From: Rhizobium sp. 18055
Lineage (GTDB): Bacteria; Pseudomonadota; Alphaproteobacteria; Rhizobiales; Rhizobiaceae
NCBI RefSeq assembly: GCF_902706285.1
Contig: NZ_CACSKD010000001.1
Coordinates: 248,001 to 312,000 of the forward strand
DNA length: 64,000 nt
Reading direction: 5' to 3'
In this document: in pieces, positions 43,502-54,900 of the stretch
Layout of the letters: every line of letters begins with the position of its first letter
Numbering within the stretch: the stretch's first letter is position 1
Translations under genes and position numbers: made by a program
The notes under the pieces: generated by a model
Told to the model about the DNA's origin: nothing
Databases searched by the model: none
Seen by the model: the letters and a program-made list of their open reading frames with translations, nothing else

Positions 43502-44374
43502 TTATGCCGAAGCGAGCTTGTCCTGTGTCTTCGTCTCGAAATCGGATGCGTCATGACGTTCGTGCAACTGGCTCGATGGCTCACCGAAGGTGCGGTTGAC
43601 CATGCGCCCGCGCTGTACCGCCGCACGCTCACCAATGGTGTTGGCCCAGCGCTGGACGTTTTTGTAGTCCTCGACCTGCAGGAACTCCGCGGCTCCATAA
43701 AGCCAGCCCTTGACCAGGCCACCATACCAGGGCCAGACGGCAATATCGGCAATCGTGTACTCAGAGCCTGCCAGATATTCGCTTTCGGCAAGCCGGCGAT
43801 CAAGGACATCGAGCTGGCGCTTTGTTTCCATGGCGAACCGGTCGATCGCATATTCGATCTTGCTTGGTGCGTAAGCGTAGAAGTGGCCGAAGCCGCCGCC
43901 AAGATAGGGCGCGCTGCCCATCTGCCAGAACAGCCAAGAGAAACATTCGGCGCGGGCGGCCGGCTCAGTCGGCAGGAAGGCTCCGAATTTTTCGGCAAGG
44001 TAGGTGAGGATCGAGCCCGATTCGAAGACGCGGACCGGGTGGGCGCCGCTGCGATCCATCAGAGCCGGTATCTTCGAGTTGGGGTTGATATCGACGAAGC
44101 CGCTTGCGAACTGATCGCCATCGCCGATCTTGATCAACCATGCGTCATACTCGGCGCCGCCATGACCAAGCGCCAGCAGTTCCTCGAGCAAGATCGTCAC
44201 CTTGACGCCGTTGGGTGTACCCAGCGAATAGAGTTGCAGGGGATGGCGGCCGATCGGCAGTTCCTTGTCATGGGTTGGGCCGGCGATCGGACGGTTGATG
44301 CTGGCGAAGCGCCCGCCGCTTTCCTTGTTCCACGTCCAGACTGCAGGTGGCGTATAATCGGTCGAAGTGGCCAT
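43502..44374 (-). CDS. yghU: Glutathione S-transferase, YghU-like (nu class)
   Basis: A 290-residue GST. The YghU N-terminal extension is clear (DYTPPAVWTWNKESGGRFAS, NRPIAGPTHDKELPIGRHPL), followed by the thioredoxin fold QLYSLGTPNGVKVTILLEEL and GFVDINPNSKIPALMDRSG with the cis-Pro, then ILTYLAEKFGAFLP. The C-terminal helical domain has AYAPSKIEYAIDRFAMETKR and YTIADIAVWPWYGGLVKG. The E. coli homologue has disulfide-bond reductase and peroxidase activity. AGGAG before the ATG. Confidence 0.93.
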   Translation of the reverse strand: MATSTDYTPPAVWTWNKESGGRFASINRPIAGPTHDKELPIGRHPLQLYSLGTPNGVKVTILLEELLALGHGGAEYDAWLIKIGDGDQFASGFVDINPNSKIPALMDRSGAHPVRVFESGSILTYLAEKFGAFLPTEPAARAECFSWLFWQMGSAPYLGGGFGHFYAYAPSKIEYAIDRFAMETKRQLDVLDRRLAESEYLAGSEYTIADIAVWPWYGGLVKGWLYGAAEFLQVEDYKNVQRWANTIGERAAVQRGRMVNRTFGEPSSQLHERHDASDFETKTQDKLASA

Positions 44375-44454
44375 TCTCGATCTCCTGTGAAGTCATGCCT
44401 GTGCACGATATGCGTTGGATGGATAATTCCGGGTTTTCGATCTGAGGACCTGCG

Positions 44455-45483
44455 TTACGCCTGCCGCTCGAGACGACCGGTGCCAGCGATGGAAGGAACA
44501 ATGCCCCTGCCTGCCTCGGCGATCATCTCGAAAGATGTCAGCCGTTCACCATGATCATAGACGTCAGACACGATCATCAACTCGTCGGCTGCGGTTTCGT
44601 CGATCAGTGCCTGCAGGCCGGAGCGGACGGTTTGCGCCGAACCGACGATCGACCGCGCCAGCATCTGGCCTGCCTGCGCTTTTTCCATCGGTGACCAGTA
44701 TGCTTCGATATCGTCGATCGGAGGCTGGCTGAGGCCGCGGGCGCCGCGGAAAATATTGGCAAACGACATCTGCTGGGTCGTCGCCAGGCGCCGCGCCTTG
44801 GCGTCGGTCTCGGCGGCGATCACATTGACACCCACCATCGCATAAGGCTTCGCCAGCTGCTCGGATGGCTTGAAGCGTGTCCTGTAAATCTGCAGCGCAG
44901 GCAACAGAAGCTCTGGCGCGAAGTGCGATGCGAACGCATAGGGAAGACCGAGTTCGGCAGCCAGCATTGCGCCGAAATTGCTGGAACCGAGGATCCAGAG
45001 CGGCACTTCGGTGCCGGCCGCAGGCACTGCCTGGATGCGCTGGTTGGGACCCGCAGGTGCCAGAAAGGCCTGCAACTCCATGACATCCTGAGGAAATTGA
45101 TCGGCCGCCTCCGGCGCGCGGCGCAGAGCCCTAAGCGTCATCTGATCGGTGCCGGGCGCACGCCCCAGCCCCAGATCGATGCGATCGGGAAAAAGACGCG
45201 CCAGCGTTCCGAATTGTTCCGCGATCACATAGGGAGAATGGTTGGGAAGCATGATGCCGCCGGCGCCAACGCGGATCGTCTTCGTACCCGCAGCGATGTG
45301 GGCAAGGACGACGGATGTGGCAGCGCTGGCAATGCCAGCCATATTGTGATGTTCAGCGACCCAGATGCGATTGTAGCCCCAATCCTCCGCATGGGCGGCC
45401 AGATCGCGGGCATTGTCGAGCGCGCCGCGCGCGTCGGTCTCTTCCGTGACGCGAACGAGTTCGAGGATGGAAAGCGAAGACAT
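44455..45483 (-). CDS. Luciferase-like (LLM) flavin-dependent monooxygenase
   Basis: A 342-residue bacterial-luciferase-family oxidoreductase using reduced FMN or F420-type flavin. It has [60 protein letters not shown] and [20 protein letters not shown], the YhbW/LuxA-like pattern of group 1 LLM proteins. The start at 45483 is set by AAAAGG; the frame is open to 45549. It is followed 80 bases later by the YghU-like gene. Substrate unknown. Confidence 0.9.
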   Translation of the reverse strand: MSSLSILELVRVTEETDARGALDNARDLAAHAEDWGYNRIWVAEHHNMAGIASAATSVVLAHIAAGTKTIRVGAGGIMLPNHSPYVIAEQFGTLARLFPDRIDLGLGRAPGTDQMTLRALRRAPEAADQFPQDVMELQAFLAPAGPNQRIQAVPAAGTEVPLWILGSSNFGAMLAAELGLPYAFASHFAPELLLPALQIYRTRFKPSEQLAKPYAMVGVNVIAAETDAKARRLATTQQMSFANIFRGARGLSQPPIDDIEAYWSPMEKAQAGQMLARSIVGSAQTVRSGLQALIDETAADELMIVSDVYDHGERLTSFEMIAEAGRGIVPSIAGTGRLERQA

Positions 45484-45678
45484 GGCAATACCTTTTCGAT
45501 GAAATCCAACAATGCTGCCACCCAATGCACCGGACAGCTCAAGCAACATATGGCGTCCGCGTTTTGGTCCAACAAGGTCGTTGGCCCCGGCATGTAGGTT
45601 CGACCGCAGCCGCGCTCAAGCCCCCCGCCTGTCATCGCGGCAGCATGGACCGCTTCAACGCTCGCTGCTGCAAGCAGA

Positions 45679-46476
45679 TCAGTACTGAGTAAAATCACCG
45701 GTCTCCGACTGCAGCAGTGTCAGCGGATAGCGCGTTGGGTGATGGACGAGAGCAGTCATGTTGACCGGCCTGTTGTTGTCGTCGAAGGCGATCTGGTCCA
45801 CGGTCAGGACCGCTGCCGGCAACGGCAACTGCAGCAGGCGCGCCTCATCCTCACCCGCAAGCCGCGCACTCAACGTCGTCTGTCCGCGCTTGGGGAATAT
45901 CCGGTAGCGTTCGCGCAACTCCTCATAGAGGGAGCGGTTTGCAACACCCCAGTCGAGATCCAGCAGACCCGGCACGCGCGCGGCCGGTATCCAATCGGTC
46001 TGGATCACGGCCGGTATGTTGTCGAGCAGGCGTAGTCTGGATAGCACCACGACCTCCGCGCCAGGTGCCAGAAACAATGGCCGGCTGATCTCAAGCGGCG
46101 CCCGCACGAGACTGGCTTCGATCAACTGGTGGCCGGGGTTGCGGCCATTCGCCAGCGCAATGCTGGTGAAGCTCTTGAGAACCTGCAGTTCAAAGCCGCC
46201 GCCGCGCTCCGTGACGTAGAGCCCCTTGCCCGGCTGGCTATGAACCACGCCCTCCTGGATCAACTCGCGGATGGCATGGCGAATGGTGATTCGGCTCACA
46301 GCGTAGAGATCGACGAGTTCGCGCTCGGACGGCAGCTTGCCCCGTAGAGGCAGCCGTCCGTCGTCGATCGCGGCCAGCAATGCCTCGTACACCTGCTTAT
46401 GCAGCGGGCGCGGGTCGCCACGATCGACCACGCTCTGTGCAGCAATCAATGTGTCTTCAGTTTCAAGCGTCTTCAA
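45679..46476 (-). CDS. GntR/HutC-family transcriptional regulator
   Basis: A 265-residue regulator with a GntR winged helix (LHKQVYEALLAAIDDGRLPL, LPSERELVDLYAVSRITIRH, GVVHSQPGKGLYVTE) and a UTRA effector domain (about 105-255; LSRLRLLDNIPAVIQTDWIP, LYEELRERYRIFPKRGQTTL, LPLPAAVLTVDQIAFDDNNR). Start is TTG at 46476 with AGAGGAAA upstream. It is divergent from the sugar ABC operon; the gap carries ACTGGT-CATA-ACCAGT, a fitting operator, so it is probably the local repressor, relieved by a sugar or sugar phosphate. Confidence 0.92.
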   Translation of the reverse strand: MKTLETEDTLIAAQSVVDRGDPRPLHKQVYEALLAAIDDGRLPLRGKLPSERELVDLYAVSRITIRHAIRELIQEGVVHSQPGKGLYVTERGGGFELQVLKSFTSIALANGRNPGHQLIEASLVRAPLEISRPLFLAPGAEVVVLSRLRLLDNIPAVIQTDWIPAARVPGLLDLDWGVANRSLYEELRERYRIFPKRGQTTLSARLAGEDEARLLQLPLPAAVLTVDQIAFDDNNRPVNMTALVHHPTRYPLTLLQSETGDFTQY

Positions 46477-46543
46477 ATTGCTTTTTCCTCTGGCCGGAAT
46501 CTCGGCCTCGTCATCTTCGGCGCAATTCTCTCAAAAGTCCATG

Positions 46544-46575
46544 TTGACATAACTGGTCATAACCAGTCCTATTGT
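46544..46575 (+). promoter_or_regulatory. Promoter with HutC-type operator ACTGGT-CATA-ACCAGT
   Basis: The inverted repeat is at 46552-46567, arms perfect. It begins 2 bases after a consensus -35 hexamer TTGACA (46544-46549); possible -10 hexamers are TCCTAT (46567-46572) or TATTGT (46570-46575). A bound repressor would fill the spacer. TGGT/ACCA arms are typical for the HutC subfamily (NagR/YvoA type). The binding-protein ATG is 67 bases further on. Confidence 0.7.
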
Positions 46576-46634
46576 CGCGAGGAGCCAGAGAGTTCCGACG
46601 ATGCCGATCGTTACCACAATCAAGGGAACTATTC

Positions 46635-47891
46635 ATGTTTAAGAAGAGCCTTGCCGCCCTAGCGTTCTCCGCCGCCCTCTGGAGCGGAACGGCCCACGCA
46701 GAGACGATTTCCGTCTTCTGCGCCCCGACGGAGTTCGAACTGTGCACCAACGTCGCCAACGCCTGGAAGGAGAAGACAGGCAACGAGGCCAAGATCAACA
46801 AGATGCCCGCGCTGCTGGATGACGCCATCCCGATCTATCAGCAGCTGCTTGCGGCAAAGTCGACCGATATCGATGTTCTGTTCCTCGACGTTATCTGGCT
46901 CGGCATGTTCAAGAACGGCCTCCTCGACCTGAAAACGGTGATCCCGCAGGCCGACCAGGACAAGCATTTCGCCTCCACGCTGAACGCCGCCAAGCTGGAC
47001 GGCAACCTGATCGCGATGCCTGCCTATATGGACGTCGGGCTGATGTTCTACCGCAAGGATCTTCTGGAAAAATACGGCAAGCAGCCACCGAAGACCTGGG
47101 ATGAGCTGGCAGCCACCGCCAAGGAAATTCAGGACAAGGAACGCACCGCCGGCAATGGCGATATGTGGGGCTACGCCTGGCAGGCAAAGAGCTATGAAGG
47201 CCTGACCTGCGATGCGATCGAGCTGATTGCATCGAACGGCGGCGGCACGATCATTGCAGACGATGGCAAGGTGACGATCGACAATCCGAAAGCGGCCGAA
47301 GCGATCGAAAAGGCCAAGGGCTGGATCGGTTCGATCAGCCCCGAGGGAACGCTCAACTACGACGAGGAAGCATCACGCGCCGTCTTCGAATCCGGCAACG
47401 CCGTCTTCCATCGCAACTGGCCTTACGTCTGGGGCACGTCGCACAAGGAAGGCAGTGCCGTCGTTGACAAGGTCGGCGTGATGCCGCTGCCTGTCGGCAT
47501 GGACGGCCAGAAGTCGAGCGGTTGCCTTGGCCCGATGTACTATGGCGTCTCCAAGTACAGCGCCAAGCCTGATGTCGCAGCCGACTTCGTGAACTTCATC
47601 ACCGGCCCCGACATGCAGAAGAAGCGTGCACTTCAGGACGCGGTCAACCCGTCGATCCCGGCGCTCTACACCGATCCAGACGTGCTGGCGAAGATCCCCT
47701 TCCTCAAGGACAACCAGCAGGCCTTCGCCGATAGCGCCGTGCGTCCTTCCGGCTATACCGGCACCAGCTATAACAGGGTGTCGCAGGCCTTCTATCGCTC
47801 GGTCCACGACATGCTGTCCGGCGGTGGCGATATCAAGTCGGGCCTGACGACACTGGCGGGACGGCTGGAGAAGCTCAAGGAAAGCCGTTGA
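46635..47891 (+). CDS. Sugar ABC transporter substrate-binding protein (SBP family 1)
   Basis: A 418-residue periplasmic protein with a Sec signal (FKKSLAALAFSAALWSGTAH, cleavage after HAE). Features of the maltose/trehalose-type family 1: ISVFCAPTEFELCTNVANAW, DIDVLFLDVIWLGMFKNGLL, IAMPAYMDVGLMFYRKDLLE, AVFHRNWPYVWGTS and SGCLGPMYYGVSKYSAKPDV. AAGGGA lies 7 bases before the ATG. First gene of a complete importer operon, repressed presumably by the divergent HutC-type protein. The fold resembles trehalose/alpha-glucoside binders (ThuE-like); the ligand is not certain. Confidence 0.93.
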   Translation: MFKKSLAALAFSAALWSGTAHAETISVFCAPTEFELCTNVANAWKEKTGNEAKINKMPALLDDAIPIYQQLLAAKSTDIDVLFLDVIWLGMFKNGLLDLKTVIPQADQDKHFASTLNAAKLDGNLIAMPAYMDVGLMFYRKDLLEKYGKQPPKTWDELAATAKEIQDKERTAGNGDMWGYAWQAKSYEGLTCDAIELIASNGGGTIIADDGKVTIDNPKAAEAIEKAKGWIGSISPEGTLNYDEEASRAVFESGNAVFHRNWPYVWGTSHKEGSAVVDKVGVMPLPVGMDGQKSSGCLGPMYYGVSKYSAKPDVAADFVNFITGPDMQKKRALQDAVNPSIPALYTDPDVLAKIPFLKDNQQAFADSAVRPSGYTGTSYNRVSQAFYRSVHDMLSGGGDIKSGLTTLAGRLEKLKESR

Positions 47892-47909
47892 GCCTGGCCT
47901 GAATGCACA

Positions 47910-47937
47910 AGGGCAGGTCCAGCAGTGGTCCTGCCCT
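47910..47937. promoter_or_regulatory. Stem-loop after the binding-protein gene
   Basis: AGGGCAGG-T-CCA, loop GCAG, TGG-T-CCTGCCCT: eleven pairs around one T-T mismatch, 18 bases after the stop. No T-run. Same position, relative to the binding-protein gene, as the stem-loops at 24373-24398 and 36844-36892. Confidence 0.6.
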
Positions 47938-48005
47938 CCTGCACGCGCCGCAAATCGCCGCCGGCAAGGGGGCGAGCCTTTCATTGATATACGTCCGGGT
48001 GAAAA

Positions 48006-49117
<1,112 letters not shown>

Positions 49118-49121
<4 letters not shown>

Positions 49122-50008
49122 GCGCCAAACTTGCCCGCCGCGATCACCGGGCCGCCTGGCTCTTTCTCCTGCCAGTCATCGCCGTCATTCTTCTGGTCGC
49201 TGTCTGGCCGCTGAGCCGCACCTTCTTCTTTTCGTTCACCGACGCCTATCTCGATGACCCCACGGTCTATTCGATGGTCGGCTTCGACAATTTCATCGAA
49301 GTGATCAACGATCACAGCTGGTGGGTCGCGGTTAAGAACACGCTTGTCTTCACGGTGATCTCGGTCGCCATCGAGACAGCACTTGGTCTCGCGATCGCGC
49401 TGCTCCTCAACGAAGCGATTCCGGGCCGTGGGCTGGCGCGCGCCGCCATTCTAGTGCCATGGGCAATTCCTGTCGTCGTCGCCACCAAGATCTGGGAATG
49501 GATGCTCAACGACCAGTTCGGGGTGATCAACAAGATCCTGAGCGGCCTCGGCCTGGTCGATCACGGCATCGCCTGGACCGCCAGCAGCTCACTGATCATG
49601 AGTGTCGTGATCTTCATCGATGTGTGGATGACGACGCCCTTCATGGTGCTTCTTATCCTCGCCGGTCTTCAGCTGATCTCGCCGGAGATTTTCGAGGCAG
49701 CCGAGGTGGACGGCATTCCGGCATGGAAGCGGTTCTGGTCGATCACCCTGCCGATGCTGCGGCCAGCAATCGGCGTCGCCGTTCTGTTCCGCGTGCTCGA
49801 CGCGCTCAGGATGTTCGATCTTGCCTATGTGCTCGCAGCCAGCAACGAGAACGTCATGACCGTGTCGATCTACGCCAGAGACAGGCTGATCAGCTTCCAG
49901 GAACTCGGCATCGGCTCTGCCGCTTCAACCTGGGTTTTCCTGCTTGTCGCGCTGGTGGCGATCATCATCATCGGGGTCCTGCGCCTCGATAAAGCGGCGG
50001 GGACCTGA
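49118..50008 (+). CDS. Sugar ABC transporter permease (MalF-like)
   Basis: A 296-residue permease with six hydrophobic segments: [20 protein letters not shown] first, [20 protein letters not shown] loop, [40 protein letters not shown], and an EAA loop [20 protein letters not shown]. Typical MalF/ThuF-type length. ATGA start overlap with the ATPase gene; 3 bases to the next permease. Confidence 0.93.
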
Positions 50009-50011
50009 CCA

Positions 50012-50890
50012 ATGGCCAATGCAATCGCCCAAAGATCCCAGCGCAAGCCTTCGTCCTTCTACCGGATGAGACGCCGCATCGTCCGGGGCCTGCAGATTTT
50101 CGCGCTGCTACTGGTGCTGATCTACACGCTGTTCCCCTATTACTGGGCCTTCGTCTCCTCGACCAAGCAGGGCGCGGCGCTCTATCGCTCGGCGCTACTG
50201 CCGGCGCTCGATTTCACCTATTACCGGCAGCTGATCGACAATCCCGTGTTCATGGGTTCGCTTCTGAATTCGGCCTATGTCGCGATCTCGACCACCTTGC
50301 TGTCGCTGATCATCGGCCTGTCAGCCGCCTATGCGCTCGGTCGCATCGAATTTCCGCAACGCCGGGCGGTGTTGATGATCGTGCTGATGATCTCGATCTT
50401 CCCGCAGGTCGTGGTCCTCTCGGGCATGTTCGAGCTGATCAACTGGCTCGGCCTTTTCAATCGTCCCAGCGCCCTGATCCTCACCTATCTGCTGTCGACC
50501 GTTCCCTTCACCACATGGATCCTCACCACCTTTATCCGCGAGTTTCCACGCGAACTGGAAGAGGCGGCAATCATCGATGGCTGCTCGCATTTCCGTATCC
50601 TGATGAAAATCCTCCTGCCGCTGATGGGACCATCGCTCGCCAGCACCGGCATTCTGGCGTTCATCCTGGCCTGGAACGAGTTCCTGTTTGCGCTGACCTT
50701 CACGCTCACCGACGAAAACCGCACGGTGCCGGTGGCGATCGGCCTGATCGCCGGCACCAGCCGCTACGAATACCCCTTCGGACAGATCATGGCGGCGTCG
50801 GTCACCGTGACGCTGCCCCTCATTGCCGTGGTCCTCATTTTCCAGAGGCGCATCGTGGCCGGCTTGACGGCGGGCGCGGTCAAAGGCTGA
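50012..50890 (+). CDS. Sugar ABC transporter permease (MalG-like)
   Basis: A 292-residue permease of the MalG family. Features: LLVLIYTLFPYYWAFVSSTK, SAYVAISTTLLSLIIGLSAA, ISIFPQVVVLSGMFELINWL, YLLSTVPFTTWILTTFIREF, EAA loop EAAIIDGCSHFRILMKILLP, and AGLTAGAVKG at the end, the family's usual C-terminus. With the preceding permease it forms the heterodimeric channel. Confidence 0.94.
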   Translation: MANAIAQRSQRKPSSFYRMRRRIVRGLQIFALLLVLIYTLFPYYWAFVSSTKQGAALYRSALLPALDFTYYRQLIDNPVFMGSLLNSAYVAISTTLLSLIIGLSAAYALGRIEFPQRRAVLMIVLMISIFPQVVVLSGMFELINWLGLFNRPSALILTYLLSTVPFTTWILTTFIREFPRELEEAAIIDGCSHFRILMKILLPLMGPSLASTGILAFILAWNEFLFALTFTLTDENRTVPVAIGLIAGTSRYEYPFGQIMAASVTVTLPLIAVVLIFQRRIVAGLTAGAVKG

Positions 50891-50908
50891 CAGACATAGG
50901 ACAAGACC

Positions 50909-51403
50909 ATGGACATGCTTGTGAAACTCTACGAGCTGAAGCGCGACCCGGCGCTTGACAGCCGAATGACCAGCCAGGCGGTCGTCATCCGTCGCGTGCT
51001 TGCGCCCGAGCTGCCGGCGCTCACGGCGTGGATCGTACCGCGCTTCGGCGCCGGCTGGGCGGCGGAGGCGACGGCAGCCACCATGCGCCAGCCCCCCACC
51101 TGCTTCATCGCCATCCAGGCGGATCAACTGATCGGCTTTGCCTGTCATGAGGCGACGGCAAAGGGTTTCTTCGGTCCCACCGGCGTCGATCAGGCAGCCC
51201 GCGGCAAGGGCGTCGGTCATGCCTTACTGCTTGAAACGCTTCTGGACATGCACGCGCAGGGTTACGCCTATGGCGTGATCGGCGGCGCGGGGCCGATGGA
51301 GTTCTACCGCCGAAGCGTTGGCGCCATTCCGATCGAAGGATCTGTCCCCGGGATTTACCGGGGCATGCTTCCTCTGGCGCAGCCGAGCGAGGTGTCGGAT
51401 TGA
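50909..51403 (+). CDS. GNAT-family N-acetyltransferase
   Basis: A 164-residue acetyltransferase with an intact acetyl-CoA motif A: GPTGVDQAARGKGVGHALLL (RGKGVG is the Q/RxxGxG/A loop). Upstream strands FIAIQADQLIGFACHEATAK and the later YGVIGGAGPMEFYRRSVGAI complete the fold. The sequence AGPMEFYRRSVGAIPIEGS with the final Tyr is the usual motif B. AGGAC before the ATG; 18 bases after the last permease gene, so probably in the same operon. It may acetylate an imported amino sugar; this is inference from position. Confidence 0.88.
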   Translation: MDMLVKLYELKRDPALDSRMTSQAVVIRRVLAPELPALTAWIVPRFGAGWAAEATAATMRQPPTCFIAIQADQLIGFACHEATAKGFFGPTGVDQAARGKGVGHALLLETLLDMHAQGYAYGVIGGAGPMEFYRRSVGAIPIEGSVPGIYRGMLPLAQPSEVSD

Positions 51404-51924
51404 CGTCTCTGACGAGCTGGATGCCGCCAGGGGAACGCGTTCAGCCGTCTTCTTCGGCTTCAAGGCGTCAGCTCCAGATCGTCGAGCTTCGAAAGACTCT
51501 TCCGTAAAGCCTTGATATCAAACCAACCGGCAATGCCGCCGCAGCGATTGATAGCCTTGCGGTTGCAGGCATCCGGAAGATATCCACAACCTGCGCCAAC
51601 GCCCTGGAAAACGAAAATGCATTCCGTTAGCGACTCAAACTTGACTGTTATGATCAAGATAAGTAAACAATGCTGACGTAATATCGAGGCCGCCGTCCGG
51701 CAGCCTTTGCGTAGGTTCATTTTGAGATGACAGCACGAGCAAACAGCAAAGCGACGGCCGTAACGGTTGCGATTACGCAGCCGGCCGTTACCCGTGCGAC
51801 CACGCGTAACGCCAACAAAAAACGCCTTTAAATCGACAGCGGAGGAGCGTCCCAGGTCACCTGCGGCTCCGCCCGCGGGACTGAAGCGACGCGCGCGCTG
51901 CGGCGCGGCCAAGGGAGACGGCAG
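51404..51924. other. Gap upstream of the glutamate-synthase-like gene
   Basis: 521 bases. It contains one doubtful small minus-strand frame (51460-51720, separate entry) and an A+T-richer patch near 51630-51680 that may hold the promoter. I see no riboswitch fold or strong terminator. The 85 bases before the gltB-like ATG are G+C rich and end with GGGAGACGGCAG, its ribosome site. Confidence 0.4.
51460..51720 (-). CDS. Doubtful small protein, 86 residues
   Basis: The frame begins with NLRKGCRTAASILRQHCLLI and then LIITVKFES, a basic start and a hydrophobic run, then a Cys/Gly-rich segment GVGAGCGYLPDACNRKAINR and CGGIAGWFDIKALRKSLSKL ending DDLELTP. The C-terminal half reads like real protein, but there is no ribosome site before the ATG at 51720. 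The same frame continues, without meaning, as an antisense reading of the gltB-like gene. I recognise no family. Confidence 0.28.
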   Translation of the reverse strand: MNLRKGCRTAASILRQHCLLILIITVKFESLTECIFVFQGVGAGCGYLPDACNRKAINRCGGIAGWFDIKALRKSLSKLDDLELTP

Positions 51925-54900
51925 ATGAACGCACAGGAACAGGTCACGGGCCTTTACGACCCTACCGAAGACAAAAGCAGCTGTGGAGTCGGCTTCATCA
52001 CCCGCAAAGACGGTGTCCAGACCCATGACGTTCTGAAGCGCGGCCATGAGGCGCTCTGTGCCGTGCCGCATCGCGGCGGCATGTCGGCCGAAGGCGTGGG
52101 CGACGGCGCCGGCATTTCGGTCGATCTGTCGCTCTCCTTCTTCCGTGGCTTGACCGGAGATCCCGACCTCGCGCTCGGCCGCTTCGGCGTCGGCAATTTC
52201 TTCCTGCCGAACGATCAGAGCCAGCATCAGCGCGCCGCTGACATCATCGAGAGTGCCTTTGCCGAGCAAGGCTTTCCGGTACTCCTCATCCGCGACGTGC
52301 CGATCGACGACAGTGCGATCAGACCTGCCGCCATCCGCCATCAGCTGCCGATCCGCCAGTGGATCTTCGCAGCACCCGAGACCACGAAAACACTGGCCGA
52401 ATTCGACTGGCGCATCCACAAGGCGCTGCTGGCAATCGAAGCGGTCGCCTATACCGATCCGACGCTTGCGGGCTTCTATCCTCTGTCGCTGAGCGCGCGC
52501 ACACAGGTGTTCAAGGGCCGCCTGAACTCCAACGAGGTGCTGCCCTATTTCCGCGACCTGGTGAACCCGGCGCACGAAATCCACACCATGTATTTCCACA
52601 CGCGGTTTTCGACCAACACCGATCCGCATCCGTCGATGGCTCAGCCATTTCGGCTGATGGCGCACAATGGCGAGCTGAACACCGACAAGAAGAACCGGCT
52701 TTCGGAGGCGGCCATCGCGATGGCCCGGAACGCGGCGATCATCCGTCCGAAGGGCCAGTCCGACAGCTGCCGTCTCGACCAGACGCTGCAGAGCCGGGTG
52801 ATGGAAGAAGGCCTCGATCTCGTCACCGCCGTCGTCTCGATGATGCCGCCGGCCTGGGAGAACGACGAGACGCTGTCCGAAGACGTGCGCGCCATGTTCG
52901 AATACTTCTCGCTTTACGAGGAGAAGAACGACGGCCCGGCGGCGCTGATCTTCGGCAACGGCTCCATCGTCGGCGCCAGGCTCGACCGTCTCGGCCTGCG
53001 GCCGCTTCGCACCGTCGAGACAGCGGACTATCTCTGCGTCATGTCGGAGGCCGGCCAGATCGCCTTCCCGCCAGAAACCGTTCTCAGCCGCGGCCGTATC
53101 GAAGCCGGCGGCATGCTTTATTATGACCACGCAGCAGGACGCTCCTTTGCGACAGGCGAAGCGCTAGAGATCCTGGCAGCGCAGCGTGATTACAAGACGT
53201 TACTGAGCGAATCTCGTGTCCGACTTGAAGATCTTCCCGAGATACCGGCCGACCAGCAGGGCTCTCCGCTGCGCTACAATGGCGATCTCGAGCGCTACCA
53301 GCGCTATGTCGCCTACTCCCACAATCAGGAAAGCTTCAAGTTCCTGATGGACCCGATGCTGGCGACCGGTGCAGAGAAGATCTCGGCCATGGGCTACGGC
53401 AATGCCATCAACGCGCTCTCCGATCAGGAAGGCGGTGTCGCCAAGTATTTCTCGCAGCGCTTTGCCCAAGTGACCAATCCGCCGCTCGACAGCATCCGCG
53501 AGGCCGACGGCATGACGCTGCGCGTCGCGCTCGGTGCCAAGCCCAACATCGGCGCCAAGGCTGCCCGGCAGATCGTCGTGCGGTCGCCGATCCTGACGCA
53601 TCTCGACATGTTGAAGATCCGCGAACAGACGGAGACGCCGCTACGCCGTTTCGAGATGCTCTACACGCCGGTCGCCGGCGACGCCAAGGCCAATGAGCAG
53701 GCGCTCGAGGCGGCAATCTCGGCGCTGTGCGACGTGGTCGAAGCCTTTGCCGCGGAAGAGGGCGGCATTGCCGTCATCACCGACCGGCACGTGGCCCGTG
53801 ACCGCGCGGCGCTGCCGATGATCATTGTTATCTCGGCGCTGAACCAACGCCTGATCGAGACCGGCCTTCGCCTGCGCATCTCGGTGATCGCCGAAAGCGG
53901 CCAGATTTCCTCGTCGCACCATATTGCGGCAGCTCTCGGCTTTGGTGCCGCGGCTGTCTATCCGCTTGGCGTCCAGTTTCGTGCTGAGGAAAAGTTCGGC
54001 GGCGAAGCCGATTATGCTTTCAAGCGCTTTGCAAAGGCAGCCGAGAAGTCACTGATGAAGACCATGGGCAAGGTCGGGCTCTGCACCGCCGAGAGCTATA
54101 TCGGCGGCGAGTTCTTCGAGCCGAACTTCCTCGACACCAATGATCCGGTGCTGCGCCGCTATTTCCCGAATGTGAAGACACCCGTCGGTGGCGTGAACTT
54201 CGCCGTTATCGCCCAGGCCGTCTGCGACTGGCATACGCGGGCACTCACCGTGAAGAGTGAAAACGAGATCCCGCTGCTCGGCCTGTTCAAGGAGCGCGCC
54301 GAAGGCGCCGGCCATTCCTATGGCACCACGGCGGTGCGCGGCTTCGTCGACATGACCGAGGAAAAGATTGATTTCGACAAGGTGGCCAATGACGTCGATG
54401 AGGCCGACGTCTTCCGGTTGCTGCCGCTCAACCGGCTGGAGGATGCGTTCGGGCTCAACGATGCCGCCTATTTCAGCACCAGCTTCGAGAAGCTGACGCC
54501 CGACGCGATCGACCGTTTTGCAATCACGCCGGGATATCGCGCCTTCGCACGGATGATGATGGAAGAACGCATGCGCCGCCCGGCAGCGCTGCGCGACGTG
54601 CTGGAACTGCCGGCCGATATCAGCTTCTGCACCAGCCCCGAGGATTTTCGGCGCGAGATGGGCCGTTTCTCACGCAAGGGCAACAACTCCTTCATGGTGC
54701 GTGGGCTTGCCTGTGAGCGTATTGGCGACGAGGAGTTTCGACTGCAGCTGACCACAAACAGCGCCAGCCAACTCGCCCTGCTGGCAGCGCTCGGCCAGTC
54801 CCTGGTCATCCGCTTCAAGGCCGACGTCACCGGCCACTGGATCGAAGGCGGTGCGCTCGCCGTCCACGCGGTCGGACAGGCGCGCGATTACCTGTCGCTG

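Noticed and set aside
42275..44554. 759-codon plus-strand open frame over the MscS and YghU genes
   Set aside because: Both minus-strand genes have full family signatures; the plus frame has none and crosses the intergenic gap without a ribosome site.
51460..53130. Long minus-strand open frame opposite the start of the GltB-like gene
   Set aside because: The part over the gene is the antisense shadow of a G+C-rich coding sequence; the plus-strand protein has clear amidotransferase motifs. Only the short part outside the gene was kept, as a doubtful frame.
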